Shown in pieces: positions 1 through 9,482 of a stretch of 33,743 nucleotides of DNA. This stretch comes from Fidelibacterota bacterium CG1_02_48_14 (GTDB taxonomy: Bacteria > Fidelibacterota > UBA8477): contig MNWS01000226.1 in assembly GCA_001872685.1 (NCBI GenBank), positions 1 to 33,743 of the forward strand, in the 5' to 3' direction. The first letter of the stretch is position 1. The number at the start of each line of letters is the position of its first letter. Both the position numbers and the translations under genes were made by a program. The notes below the pieces were generated by a model. The model was not told the origin of the DNA and ran no database searches. It was given only the letters and a program-made list of their open reading frames with translations.

Positions 1-258
1 GAAATTGTCATTACGCTCCCTGCAGATACCAAGGAATCTGCCAAAGCCGACGATATTTCAGCCGGAGTCAGTGATGGTTCACTGGTTCGTGTCATCCGGG
101 CGCCCTATTTCGGGCGATTGGGACGGATAAAAAGTTTGCCGCCGGAATTGCAGCAGATGGAATCCGAAACCATGGTTCGGATTGCCGTGATCGAGTTTGA
201 AAAGGGTGATGTAAAAACGGTTCCACGCGCTAATTTGGAGATGGTCGAGACCGACTAA
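1..258 (+). CDS. 3' end of a truncated hypothetical protein with a small beta-rich, KOW-like C-terminus (...DGSLVRVIRAPYFGRLGRIKSLPPELQQMESETMVRIAVIEFEKGDVKTVPRANLEMVETD*)
   Basis: Frame 1 is open from base 1 to TAA at 256-258. It is missing from the ORF track because the start lies outside the window. Confidence 0.65.
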   Translation, partial: EIVITLPADTKESAKADDISAGVSDGSLVRVIRAPYFGRLGRIKSLPPELQQMESETMVRIAVIEFEKGDVKTVPRANLEMVETD

Positions 259-274
259 GATCAAAAAACATGTC

Positions 275-631
275 ATGCTAGGATTTAATGATAAAGTTTT
301 GCCAGCGCCCGACCCGGCTATTTTAACCCGGGTTGCACAGAAAATTGTGGATCGGGGTATGATGGTGCCTGCGATTTTGGCATTAGAGATGATGAAGCCA
401 TTGTCATTTATCGGTAGTCAGGCATTGGTGTTTGTAGGACCGATTTTGACTGCCTTTGTTCGGGCACAGACCTATTACGAATTGACGGAATTATTGGAGG
501 ATTACCACAATGTGGAGTTCCTCGTTTGCGAAATAGAACGCCTTGATCGGGAAGCCGGGGGTAAAAATCCTGAGGAAACCGATGCGCGGATTGAAAATGC
601 GTCGGTGCCCCGGAGTGATTCCGGCAGATAA
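275..631 (+). CDS. conserved hypothetical protein, 118 aa
   Basis: Complete ORF, collinear with the upstream partial CDS and the downstream membrane cassette; hydrophobic central segment. Confidence 0.65.
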   Translation: MLGFNDKVLPAPDPAILTRVAQKIVDRGMMVPAILALEMMKPLSFIGSQALVFVGPILTAFVRAQTYYELTELLEDYHNVEFLVCEIERLDREAGGKNPEETDARIENASVPRSDSGR

Positions 632-707
632 TAATTTGTTTCACCGCTGATTGCTTATTCATGAGCAATTGTAGCCAGATCGACCAATTTGACCTTTTGG
701 AGGGTGT

Positions 708-1574
708 ATGAAATCTGGGAAAAAAGTCCTGATGTATGCCGGAATCTTTGCGGTTCTGTTCATCATCTATTACGCGTTTGGTCATCCCTTTTTCAATGGG
801 AATCGGCTAACCATGTTTGTTTGTGTGATGGCTTTGTCTGTCACGATCTTGTACTACATCGCCAGGGCTAATGGTGGCGCAAAAATTTACCTCCGAACCA
901 TCCCGGGCTTAAAAGCCTTTGATGAAGCGGTTGGTCGTGCGACCGAAATGGGTAAATCGGTACTCTATGTTCCGGGCATTATGGACATGGACCAGGTCGA
1001 AACCGTAGCCGGTGTCATTATTTTGGGTCATGTGGCCAAGATGACCGCTTCCTATGAAACCAATCTGAATGTTCCGGTTTCCCGCTCCATCGTGATGGAA
1101 GCAAGTCGTGAAATTGTGAAGGAATCCTATATGTCGGTTGGTCGACCGGACCTGTTTAATGATGACATGGTGCATTATCTGACCGATGAGCAATTTGCCT
1201 ATGCCGCCGGCGTGGATGGCATCATGCTGCGAGAAAAACCAGCAGCCTGCTTTTACCAGGGGAAATTCTACGCGGAGTCCCTGATTCTGGCGGAAACGGG
1301 CAATAGCATCGGGGCGATTCAGATTGCCGGAACCGCATCGCCATCGCAGATTCCATTTTTCGTAACCGCCTGTGATTACACACTGATCGGTGAAGAATTT
1401 TTAACAGCGTCCGCCTATTTATCGCAAAAACCAGCGTTACTGGGGAGTGTAAAGGGGCAGGACATGGGTAAGTTTATTGTCATGATCGCCATCGTTCTGA
1501 TTTTCATTCTGAATGGTTTTCATGATTTGGGCTGGATAGATATTGATTTTCAAGAACTTTTAAGGGTGCAATAG
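708..1574 (+). CDS. DUF6754-like membrane protein
   Basis: ATG preceded by GGAGG. N-terminal TM helices and one C-terminal TM helix. Contains GAIQIAGTASPSQIPFFVTACDYTLIGEEFLTASAYLS, which I associate with DUF6754. Confidence 0.7.
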   Translation: MKSGKKVLMYAGIFAVLFIIYYAFGHPFFNGNRLTMFVCVMALSVTILYYIARANGGAKIYLRTIPGLKAFDEAVGRATEMGKSVLYVPGIMDMDQVETVAGVIILGHVAKMTASYETNLNVPVSRSIVMEASREIVKESYMSVGRPDLFNDDMVHYLTDEQFAYAAGVDGIMLREKPAACFYQGKFYAESLILAETGNSIGAIQIAGTASPSQIPFFVTACDYTLIGEEFLTASAYLSQKPALLGSVKGQDMGKFIVMIAIVLIFILNGFHDLGWIDIDFQELLRVQ

Positions 1575-1583
1575 GAGGCCGGT

Positions 1584-2606
1584 ATGTTCTGGAAACGACA
1601 AGTTCCCATTGCGATTGTTTTTATTACGGGTATCCTGACCCTGTTTGGATGGTTTGTAGACTCCCCGAGATTTGAGGGTTTTGTGAATGACGATGCCACA
1701 CAGTGGTACGACATTATCGCGAGCTTTGCCATTATCCTGGGCGCATTGAATTTGCTGAAGCTTCAGTTTCTGAAGATCGTTAAGCAGAAAAAGGATTGGC
1801 AGTACAGTATTCTGGCAGTGGTAGGATTTTTCTTCGCCATTACCGCCGGATTTTTCTGGAAAGGCGCTAATTATATTCACATTAACAATGTGACTGCCAA
1901 TGTGTCTACGGTAGCACCGGTGATTGCAGAGATGGAGCAAAAAACGATTGAACAGGTACTGCCGCTGCTGGAAGGGGCCGATACTTACGATGTCGGGCAT
2001 ATCTTTATAATTAAAGGCAGCGCGAAAAAATATTTTGATGAGTTGACAGCCAGTGGCGTCAATGCTGAGATGAAAGAAAAATCCTGGGGGGAGCACCTTC
2101 TGGAGGAAGGCACCGTTTTCAATTGGTTGTTTAAATACCTCTTCACACCCATGTCAGCAACCATGTTCGCCCTCCTGGCGTTTTTCGTTGCGTCAGCGTC
2201 CTATCGCGCTTTCCGTATTCGCAATTTCGAGGCGACACTACTCCTGCTTTCAGGAATCATCATCATGCTGGGGCGCGTTCCACTTGGTTCGAGTATATCA
2301 GCCTGGTTTATCGCTTACATCATCGTCTTGTCTGCCGGAATGGGCGCGAATATCATTTGGAAGAATCGGATGACCACCTTCGCTGTGGTGACCGGCGGCA
2401 TTTTGCTGGTGACGATCCTGGGCTGGATCAGTGGTTGGCCGGTGGATAAGCCGGGCTTCCTATACCTGCCGGTTTTGCAGGAATGGATTTACACGGTACC
2501 CAATATCGCTGGCGCTCGTGCCATTATGATTGGGATTGCGTTGGGAATGATCGGCACGAGTTTGCGGATTATTCTTGGAATCGAAAAATCCTTCATGGGG
2601 GAATAG
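1584..2606 (+). CDS. polytopic membrane protein of unknown function, 340 aa
   Basis: Multiple hydrophobic helices at both ends flanking a soluble segment; 10-bp gap after the previous gene. Confidence 0.7.
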   Translation: MFWKRQVPIAIVFITGILTLFGWFVDSPRFEGFVNDDATQWYDIIASFAIILGALNLLKLQFLKIVKQKKDWQYSILAVVGFFFAITAGFFWKGANYIHINNVTANVSTVAPVIAEMEQKTIEQVLPLLEGADTYDVGHIFIIKGSAKKYFDELTASGVNAEMKEKSWGEHLLEEGTVFNWLFKYLFTPMSATMFALLAFFVASASYRAFRIRNFEATLLLLSGIIIMLGRVPLGSSISAWFIAYIIVLSAGMGANIIWKNRMTTFAVVTGGILLVTILGWISGWPVDKPGFLYLPVLQEWIYTVPNIAGARAIMIGIALGMIGTSLRIILGIEKSFMGE

Positions 2607-2610
2607 CACC

Positions 2611-3462
2611 GTGGATAAAAATAATTTCATCAGTATTGTAATAAAGCTGGGGAAGGTTGACCGTCGGGTCATTTTCCTCCTGATTGCGGTGGTCGTCTTG
2701 CTGCCACTCCTTTTTCCAATCGGGTTGCCCATTCGGGCTACCGACACAACGCAAAGGTCGTTTAACGCTGTGGATGCGTTAGGGCAGGGCGACAAACTAC
2801 TACTCTCCTTTGAATATGGTCCCAGTACGAAACCTGAAATTCATCCCATGGCTGAGGCGGTGTTACATCACGCATTCAGCAAAGGGATGAAGGTTTACAT
2901 CGTCTGTCTGTGGCCGGATGGACAGTTTATGGCCATTGATGCCCTGAACGCCATCGCTCCGCAATACAACGCTGTTTACGGAGAAGATTATGTCCTGCTT
3001 GGATTCCGCCCGGGTGGGGAAGCGGTGGTGAAAGGAATTACGAGCAATTTGCGTAAACTCTATACTGTGGATTATCAAAATACACTCGTGGAGTCCATCC
3101 CCATGATGCAGGGCGTGAATAGTCTGGCTGATTTCAAATTGATCTTCAGCTTTTCGGCTGGCTATCCGGGAACCGTTGAATGGGTGCAGTACGGAAGTGA
3201 TCCAACGGGCGTTCCTATGTCCACCGGAACCGCCTCGATCCAGGTCAACGAGATTATCCCTTACGAAAATGCCGGTCAATTACGCGGAGTAATCGCGGGA
3301 ATGCCTGGTGCTGCCGAGTATGAGGCGTTGATAGGGAAGAAGGGATTGGGGACTTCCGGAATGGATGCTCAGTCCATAGCGCATCTGGTCATCGTTTTGT
3401 TCATTATCTTTGGCAACATCACCTATTTTCTGGAACGTAGACGTTCCGAAAAGAAATATTAA
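2611..3462 (+). CDS. membrane-anchored, probably extracytoplasmic protein of unknown function
   Basis: In-frame GTG at 2611 follows the previous stop, so it is preferred to the ORF-track start at 2575. One TM helix at each end around a ~220-aa soluble domain. Confidence 0.65.
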   Translation: MDKNNFISIVIKLGKVDRRVIFLLIAVVVLLPLLFPIGLPIRATDTTQRSFNAVDALGQGDKLLLSFEYGPSTKPEIHPMAEAVLHHAFSKGMKVYIVCLWPDGQFMAIDALNAIAPQYNAVYGEDYVLLGFRPGGEAVVKGITSNLRKLYTVDYQNTLVESIPMMQGVNSLADFKLIFSFSAGYPGTVEWVQYGSDPTGVPMSTGTASIQVNEIIPYENAGQLRGVIAGMPGAAEYEALIGKKGLGTSGMDAQSIAHLVIVLFIIFGNITYFLERRRSEKKY

Positions 3463-3481
3463 TCAGGAGGATAGATAGAGC

Positions 3482-4303
3482 ATGTATACCACTGAAATCA
3501 TTGGTGCCTGGTTCGCAGTCTTCCTGACCCTGGCCATATTTAGTTTTCTCTACAAAGACAATCCATTTTACAAAGCTGCCGAACACCTTTTTGTGGGTGT
3601 TTCTGCCGGATATTGGGCCAGTACCTTTTTCTGGACTCAAATCCAACCGAACCTGTTTGGACGGTTGTGGCCCAAACTCACTGAGGAACCATCGGGGATA
3701 AAAGCAGCATGGTACGGGATTTATGACTTCTTTGGGTGGTTTCACGAAGGGATTTTCCCGGGTGGCGGGATCGACAAGGGTCACGAATTGAATCTGTTTT
3801 ACCTCATCCCATTTTTACTGGGAATTTTCATGTTGCTGAGACTGTCCCGAAAACTGGGGTGGCTGGCTCGATGGTCAATGGCTTACGTCGTAGGTTTGGC
3901 AGCAGGATTACGACTTTATGGTTTTCTTAATTCCAATATCCTGGCCCAGGTGCGTGGGTCAGCGCTTTCATTGTTCGATGGATGGGGTACGGCAATTAAT
4001 TCCATCATCATTATCGTTGGTACACTGACCGGTCTGTTTTACTTCTTCTTCTCCAAGGAGCATACTGGTGTTTTTGGGAAAATCAGCCGCGTCGGAATTT
4101 GGTTTTTAATGGTTTCATTCGGTGCCGCGTTTGGCTTTGCGGTGATGGGACGAATTTCACTCTTGATTGGACGGTTTTACGACCTGATCCAATTCAGTGG
4201 TTCCCAATACTATCACGCGACTTACTGGCTGTTGGCTTTGATCGTCATTATTTTGGGCTTTCAGGCATTCCGGGAGCGTGGAAGATCAACCGAGGAAGCT
4301 TAA
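3482..4303 (+). CDS. polytopic membrane protein of unknown function, 273 aa
   Basis: ATG preceded by AGGAGG; several predicted TM helices; collinear cassette. Confidence 0.7.
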   Translation: MYTTEIIGAWFAVFLTLAIFSFLYKDNPFYKAAEHLFVGVSAGYWASTFFWTQIQPNLFGRLWPKLTEEPSGIKAAWYGIYDFFGWFHEGIFPGGGIDKGHELNLFYLIPFLLGIFMLLRLSRKLGWLARWSMAYVVGLAAGLRLYGFLNSNILAQVRGSALSLFDGWGTAINSIIIIVGTLTGLFYFFFSKEHTGVFGKISRVGIWFLMVSFGAAFGFAVMGRISLLIGRFYDLIQFSGSQYYHATYWLLALIVIILGFQAFRERGRSTEEA

Positions 4304-4339
4304 AATATTTCAGATTGTCGGGCAAGATAAGGAGTCATT

Positions 4340-5371
4340 TTGACTGATCGATTGCTGGATGTTGAGAATCTTAAAACCTACTTCTCCACAGAAGAGGGGC
4401 TGGCTAAAGCGGTCGATGATGTGACTTTTCATGTTGATCGCGGAGAGACTCTGGGAATCGTGGGGGAATCTGGCTGTGGAAAATCGGTTACAGCATTATC
4501 GGTGATGCGATTGATTCCAACGCCTCCGGGTGAGATTGTTAATGGCAAAATCCATTTCGATGGAATTGATGTCCGGTCATTACCTGAAGATGAGATGCGT
4601 CGGATTCGTGGCAACGAAATATCCATGATTTTCCAGGAACCCATGACATCTTTGAATCCGGTGTTTACCTGTGGCGACCAAATTATGGAAGCCATTCGAC
4701 TGCATCAAAAGGTTGACAAAACTGAAGCCCGAATACGTGCGATTGACATGCTGAAATTGGTGGGAATCTCCGACCCGGATCAACGGGTGGACGAGTATCC
4801 GCACCAGCTTTCCGGTGGTATGCGTCAACGGGTGATGATCGCCATGGCATTATCCTGTAATCCAAAATTACTCATCGCGGATGAACCGACGACTGCCTTG
4901 GATGTGACTGTCCAGGCTCAAATTCTTGAACTGATTGCCAGCCTTCAGAAAAAGCTGAACATGTCGGTCATCATTATTACGCATGATTTGGGTGTGGTGG
5001 CAGAAGTCACGAAGCGCGTCATTGTCATGTATGCAGGTAAAATTGTTGAGGAGGGGGATATTCGCACCATTTTCAAATCTCCCAAACATCCTTACACCCA
5101 GGGATTACTCAAGTCGATTCCCAACCCCGCGAAGAAGGTTGACCGGCTGGCGGTGATTGAAGGGGTTGTTCCCGTTCCGACTGAATTTCCTGCCGGATGT
5201 AAATTTCATCCGCGCTGTGAATTTGTGGAAGATCGGTGTCGTCAGCATGAACCCCCCTTGGTCTTTTATGATGCGGAAAAAGGGTTAAATGTGCGGTGCT
5301 GGGTTGCTTTTGACAAACTGGGGTTGGAAGTACCTCTGGATACTCAGGACAATCAGAGCACAAAAATTTAA
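4340..5371 (+). CDS. OppD/DppD-type ABC transporter ATP-binding protein
   Basis: Walker A GESGCGKS, signature LSGGMRQR, Walker B LLIADEPT, and an oligopeptide/dipeptide C-terminal cysteine region ([14 protein letters not shown]). TTG start with upstream AAGGAG. Confidence 0.92.
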   Translation: MTDRLLDVENLKTYFSTEEGLAKAVDDVTFHVDRGETLGIVGESGCGKSVTALSVMRLIPTPPGEIVNGKIHFDGIDVRSLPEDEMRRIRGNEISMIFQEPMTSLNPVFTCGDQIMEAIRLHQKVDKTEARIRAIDMLKLVGISDPDQRVDEYPHQLSGGMRQRVMIAMALSCNPKLLIADEPTTALDVTVQAQILELIASLQKKLNMSVIIITHDLGVVAEVTKRVIVMYAGKIVEEGDIRTIFKSPKHPYTQGLLKSIPNPAKKVDRLAVIEGVVPVPTEFPAGCKFHPRCEFVEDRCRQHEPPLVFYDAEKGLNVRCWVAFDKLGLEVPLDTQDNQSTKI

Positions 5372-5420
5372 CCAGAGTATAAACACATTATCAGCTAGAG
5401 AGAGTAAAGGCTATTCGGGT

Positions 5421-6353
5421 ATGGCAGTTTCGATTACCCTGCGAAATATAACGAAAAAATTTGGAGCAGTGACTGCCGTGAACAACCTCTCATTCGGGGT
5501 GGAACACGGGACGATTTTCGCCATTGTTGGTCCCTCCGGTTGCGGGAAGAGTACTTTGTTAAAAATCATGGCGACCATGTTAGCGCCATCCCAGGGTTCA
5601 GGCTACATCAATGGCCAGAATCTGATTGCCCGACCCTGGCAGATCCGGCAGCAAATCGGGTATATGGGACAACGGGTGATTCTGGATGAACAACTCACCA
5701 TACTGGAGAATTTCGTTTTCCATTGCAAACTCCATGGATTGGATGACCAGGAAGCCGAAGCGAGAATTCTGGGTTTGGCTGAACGGTTTGATTTAATGGA
5801 CATTTTGCATGAGTTACCTGAAAGTCTTGCCTATGGTGTCCGCCGAAAAATCCAATTGGTTCGGACGCTTCTGACGCAACCCAAAATATTGCTTCTGGAT
5901 GAACCCACGCGCTCCCTCGACCGTCAGACAGCATTAAAAATTTGGGATTACCTGAAAGAGCACCGGTCCAGTCTTACCATCGTGATGATCACGAGCAGCA
6001 TGGCTGAAGTAGAACATGTGGCTGACCGATTGATTATCATGAATCGCGGGCACATTTTGGTGGATGGATCGGTTGATGAAATTCTGTATGCTCAACAACC
6101 GAACCTCGTGTTAGAGGCCACCGTTAGGGACTACGATGAGGAAGAATATCGGACCATTCGGGATGCTGAGTTTGTTTTGGGGATTTCGCGTAACGAAAAT
6201 GTCTATGAAATTATCACCAAATCACCGGCCGCCCAGGCACAGATCATTCAGCTATTTAAACCCGGGAATCTGGTTGCCTTCATTCCCAGACGGACTCGAC
6301 TGGCAGATGCATTTATTCACACGCTAACACAGGAGCAGATGATTGATGAATAA
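5421..6353 (+). CDS. ABC transporter ATP-binding protein (ABC-2/drug-export type)
   Basis: In-frame ATG at 5421 (MAVSITLRNITKKFGAV) is preferred to 5289. Walker A GPSGCGKS, Walker B ILLLDEPT. The signature region is divergent (LAYGVRRKIQL). Confidence 0.88.
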   Translation: MAVSITLRNITKKFGAVTAVNNLSFGVEHGTIFAIVGPSGCGKSTLLKIMATMLAPSQGSGYINGQNLIARPWQIRQQIGYMGQRVILDEQLTILENFVFHCKLHGLDDQEAEARILGLAERFDLMDILHELPESLAYGVRRKIQLVRTLLTQPKILLLDEPTRSLDRQTALKIWDYLKEHRSSLTIVMITSSMAEVEHVADRLIIMNRGHILVDGSVDEILYAQQPNLVLEATVRDYDEEEYRTIRDAEFVLGISRNENVYEIITKSPAAQAQIIQLFKPGNLVAFIPRRTRLADAFIHTLTQEQMIDE

Positions 6354-7104
6354 TGCATACCGTGCGCTCTGGTGGCGCGAATTCGTTCTTTATCGGCGGA
6401 ATTTTATCGGTGAGGGGGTTTTAAATCTTCTGTTACCGTTGATCTTTTTCTTGTTCTTAGGAATGGGTTTTCAACAAATCGTAGGCAAGATTGATGGCGT
6501 TGCCTATTTCGAGTTTCTCATTCCCGGCATGGTCTTACTCACCATAGCGCTTTCAGCTTTCGAGACGACCTCCTGGTTTTATGCCACGAATCGTCGGAAT
6601 CAACAGTGGCAGGAAGTTATTCTGATGGGGGACTTCCCGAATAAACGCAGTTTATTCTTATCGCAAATCCTGATCGGAATCGTGAAAAGTCTATTCCATG
6701 GGTTGGTTATCTTCCTCATCACCGTATTTCTCTCCGGTGCTTCTGTGTCTCAAATCAATATCCAGGCATTTTTAGCCTTTGTCCTGTTTACCGCCATACA
6801 ATTTTCAGCTTTGGGGCACATCGTCGGATTGTATGTCAAGCCGGGTCCGCTTCTGGGGCGTTTGGTGATTTTCCTGATTTTCCCATTGTTCATTGTCTCC
6901 GGAATTGGCTGGAATATTTCACAGTACACGCCGGTATTTGAGAAAATAATCTATTGGTTGCCTACCTATACACTCATGCATGGCACCCAGTCCGCCTTTC
7001 TAAAAGGCGTCATCCAAAATTTTGCCCTGATTGTCACGATTGTGGAAACAGGTGTTATCGTAGGGGTTGCACAACTGCTAACCGGCACCCGGGACGACGT
7101 GTGA
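6346..7104 (+). CDS. ABC-2 type permease
   Basis: About six TM helices; overlaps the upstream ATPase ORF; typical ABC-2 pattern (LIPGMVLLTIALSAF...). Confidence 0.85.
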   Translation: MNNAYRALWWREFVLYRRNFIGEGVLNLLLPLIFFLFLGMGFQQIVGKIDGVAYFEFLIPGMVLLTIALSAFETTSWFYATNRRNQQWQEVILMGDFPNKRSLFLSQILIGIVKSLFHGLVIFLITVFLSGASVSQINIQAFLAFVLFTAIQFSALGHIVGLYVKPGPLLGRLVIFLIFPLFIVSGIGWNISQYTPVFEKIIYWLPTYTLMHGTQSAFLKGVIQNFALIVTIVETGVIVGVAQLLTGTRDDV

Positions 7105-7589
7105 AAGTCTATCTCGCTGGGGCAATTGAAGCGGCACCGGATGGTGGCAGACGCTGGCGCGATGACCTCAGACCTTTTCTGGAGAATGAACTGGGATTTA
7201 CGGTTCATGACCCGACAAAGTTAGAGTTTAATGTCGTGCCCCCTGATGAATATGCGTTATTCCGGGAGTGGCGTGAAACCGATTTTACCAGGTTTCAGGA
7301 GACCATGCATCGTATTATAAAACAAGACCTTAGAACGATTATATTTGATACGGATTATATCATCTGTAATTGGGATCAGTATGTGGAAAAGGGTGGTGGT
7401 ACACAAGGGGAGCTAACGCTGGCTTTTGTGTACAGGATTCCGGTGTTCATGGTAACACAAATTCCGGTCACTCAAATCTCTTCCTGGATTTTGGGCTGTG
7501 CGACTCAAATATTTAGTAGTTATGAGTCATTAAAAAGCCACTTGAAAATACTTGAAAATGTCCGCAAAGCTAAGCTGGGTACGGCTTAA
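7101..7589 (+). CDS. nucleoside 2-deoxyribosyltransferase-like protein
   Basis: GTG at 7101 overlaps the permease stop (GTGA) and gives MKVYLAGAIEAAPDGGRRWRDDL...; later DTDYIICNWDQYVEKGGGTQGELTLAFVYRIPVFMV is NDT-like. The ORF-track start at 6954 lies inside the permease gene. Confidence 0.72.
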   Translation: MKVYLAGAIEAAPDGGRRWRDDLRPFLENELGFTVHDPTKLEFNVVPPDEYALFREWRETDFTRFQETMHRIIKQDLRTIIFDTDYIICNWDQYVEKGGGTQGELTLAFVYRIPVFMVTQIPVTQISSWILGCATQIFSSYESLKSHLKILENVRKAKLGTA

Positions 7590-7765
7590 TATAAATCTTG
7601 ACTTTAATTGTTATTGCTTTAACTTGCGCCAAAATCGATGCTTTCAATACCTAGGATGTGCATTGAAAAAAGTGCTAAAATGGAGAGAATCCGAAGATTG
7701 GGCTTTCAGTTTTAGCAAACATGGTCTTGGGCAAAAACGATAAACCACAATGAGGAGGATAACTT

Positions 7766-8038
7766 ATGAAAAAACAAGAATTGGTAGCAAAAATTGCTAC
7801 TGACGCTGGGATTAGTAAAGCACAGGCCGAACGCGCATTGGGTGCTTTCACAGATGCTGTTACAGCAACATTGAAAAGCAATGACAAGCTGACGTTGGTT
7901 GGTTTCGGTACATTCGAAGCCTCCAAACGGAATGCTCGCACAGCTCGCAACCCACGCACGGGTGCCAGCATCAATGTTCCTGCAAGCACGGTTCCTCGTT
8001 TTAAAGCTGGCAAAGCCCTGAAAAGCGCTGTCAACTAA
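7766..8038 (+). CDS. hup: HU family DNA-binding protein
   Basis: 90 aa with GFGTFEASKRNARTARNPRTGASINVPASTVPRFKAGKALK; strong AGGAGG upstream. Confidence 0.96.
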   Translation: MKKQELVAKIATDAGISKAQAERALGAFTDAVTATLKSNDKLTLVGFGTFEASKRNARTARNPRTGASINVPASTVPRFKAGKALKSAVN

Positions 8039-8050
8039 GCATAGCTACTA

Positions 8051-8090
8051 AAGGGACGCATACTGATCAAGCATGCGTCCCTTGTTTTAT
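8051..8090 (+). terminator. Probable intrinsic terminator after HU
   Basis: AAGGGACGCAT (8051-8061) pairs with ATGCGTCCCTT (8073-8083), followed by GTTTTAT. Confidence 0.75.
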
Positions 8091-8236
8091 ACGCCCGTCC
8101 CTCTATACAATTGGAATGTACCATTAACGCGAAGACCTCGTTTTAATTGGTGATTACAGATCGTCACGAAAGTGCATATAATGGACGGGATTTCTCTCTT
8201 GAAGAATTTGCCTCTTAGAATTCCGGGGACAGGCGC

Positions 8237-9322
8237 GTGAAAACCCTGTGCCACGTTTCCCAATCTGCTCTGATTAACAACTTTACCGTGTTCCAAGCCC
8301 TGATGGGTCATGCCCAAGTGATTCCGGTGGTAAAAGCCAACGCTTACGGCCATGGCGCTGTTGCGGTAACCCGAATTCTCCGTGACCAGTTTAATTGTAA
8401 AATGGTCGCCGTAGCGACACTGGAAGAAGCGCAGGAGCTTGGTCAATTTTTTCCCGACTTGGATGTCTTGATGTTCACCCGGATTTTTCCATCTGAACTA
8501 GCACAACTCCCCTCAAATGCCATTATCTCCGTTACGGGGTGGGACGATTTCCTCACTTTAAAGTCCTGTGCAAGCCGTGCATTACGGCTACACATTAATA
8601 TCAATACGGGCATGAATCGGTTGGGTATGCGCCCCGAAAGAGTATTGGAGGCAATTAAAAATCCGAACCGGTATTTACAAATTGAAGGTGTCTACTCGCA
8701 TTTCTCCTCTTCAGATACGGCGGACCAGACCGTCATGAGAAAACAAAAAGAAAGTTTCCAACAGGTGTGTTCAGCATTGGACGATATAGGGTTTTCCGGA
8801 CTGAAACATTTGTCAAATTCAGCCGGCATTTTGAATGATCCTGAGCTTGCTTGTGATGCTATGAGACTGGGCATCAGCTTGTATGGCTATGATACCACAC
8901 CCGGGCAGCGCTTCAGCGAACAACTTTCACCAGTGATGACCGTTTTAGCGCCGCTCGTGCGTGTTTCAAGCATTTCCACCGGCGAGTCTGTGAGTTATGG
9001 TGAAACCTGGACCGCCAGTACCAAGACACGGGTAGGAACATTACGCATAGGGTACGCTGACGGTTACCGCCGGAGTTTATCGAATCGAGGGATCGTAGAG
9101 TTTGAAAATCGGTCATTCCCGGTGATCGGCACCGTAACGATGGACCATATCATGGTGGATCTGAAGGATGCAAAAATCCCCACAGGTGAATATTTCACAG
9201 TCTTGGGTGGCGGTGAAAAGACAAACGCGATCGCGCGTGTTGCAAATCAGCTCGGCACGATCCCATACGAAATTTGTTGTGGCATTTCCCCACGAGTTGA
9301 GAGAGTCATTATCGCAGAATGA
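8237..9322 (+). CDS. alr: alanine racemase
   Basis: PLP-lysine motif VIPVVKANAYGHGA, LSNSAGIL, and catalytic tyrosine region RIGYADGYRRSLSN; GTG start. Confidence 0.95.
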   Translation: MKTLCHVSQSALINNFTVFQALMGHAQVIPVVKANAYGHGAVAVTRILRDQFNCKMVAVATLEEAQELGQFFPDLDVLMFTRIFPSELAQLPSNAIISVTGWDDFLTLKSCASRALRLHININTGMNRLGMRPERVLEAIKNPNRYLQIEGVYSHFSSSDTADQTVMRKQKESFQQVCSALDDIGFSGLKHLSNSAGILNDPELACDAMRLGISLYGYDTTPGQRFSEQLSPVMTVLAPLVRVSSISTGESVSYGETWTASTKTRVGTLRIGYADGYRRSLSNRGIVEFENRSFPVIGTVTMDHIMVDLKDAKIPTGEYFTVLGGGEKTNAIARVANQLGTIPYEICCGISPRVERVIIAE

Positions 9323-9482
9323 ACTTCGTATAAAAGTGAATACAAACTGAAAATATATTGATGTTTAAAGAAAAATATTTATTGTGCTCTCGTCCTTGAA
9401 AAAATGACGATTCTATCTGAAACAGGAGCAGTGATCTGAGCAAAATTCTGCAAACAAGTTCCAGCGAAAGGAAAGACGACTA

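Noticed and set aside
408-785. Minus-strand 125-aa ORF and similar antisense ORFs (e.g. 1560-2096, 2863-3279, 10227-10607, 13855-14235, 17576-18010)
   Set aside because: They lie antisense to genes with clear protein motifs, lack recognisable domains, and look like shadow ORFs.
6954-7100. Longer N-terminus for the deoxyribosyltransferase-like ORF
   Set aside because: This part is out-of-frame translation of the permease gene. The GTG at 7101 gives the expected MKVYLAGAIE start.
8177-8182. TATAAT as the alr promoter
   Set aside because: No convincing -35 element lies 16-18 bp upstream, so it was not called as a feature.
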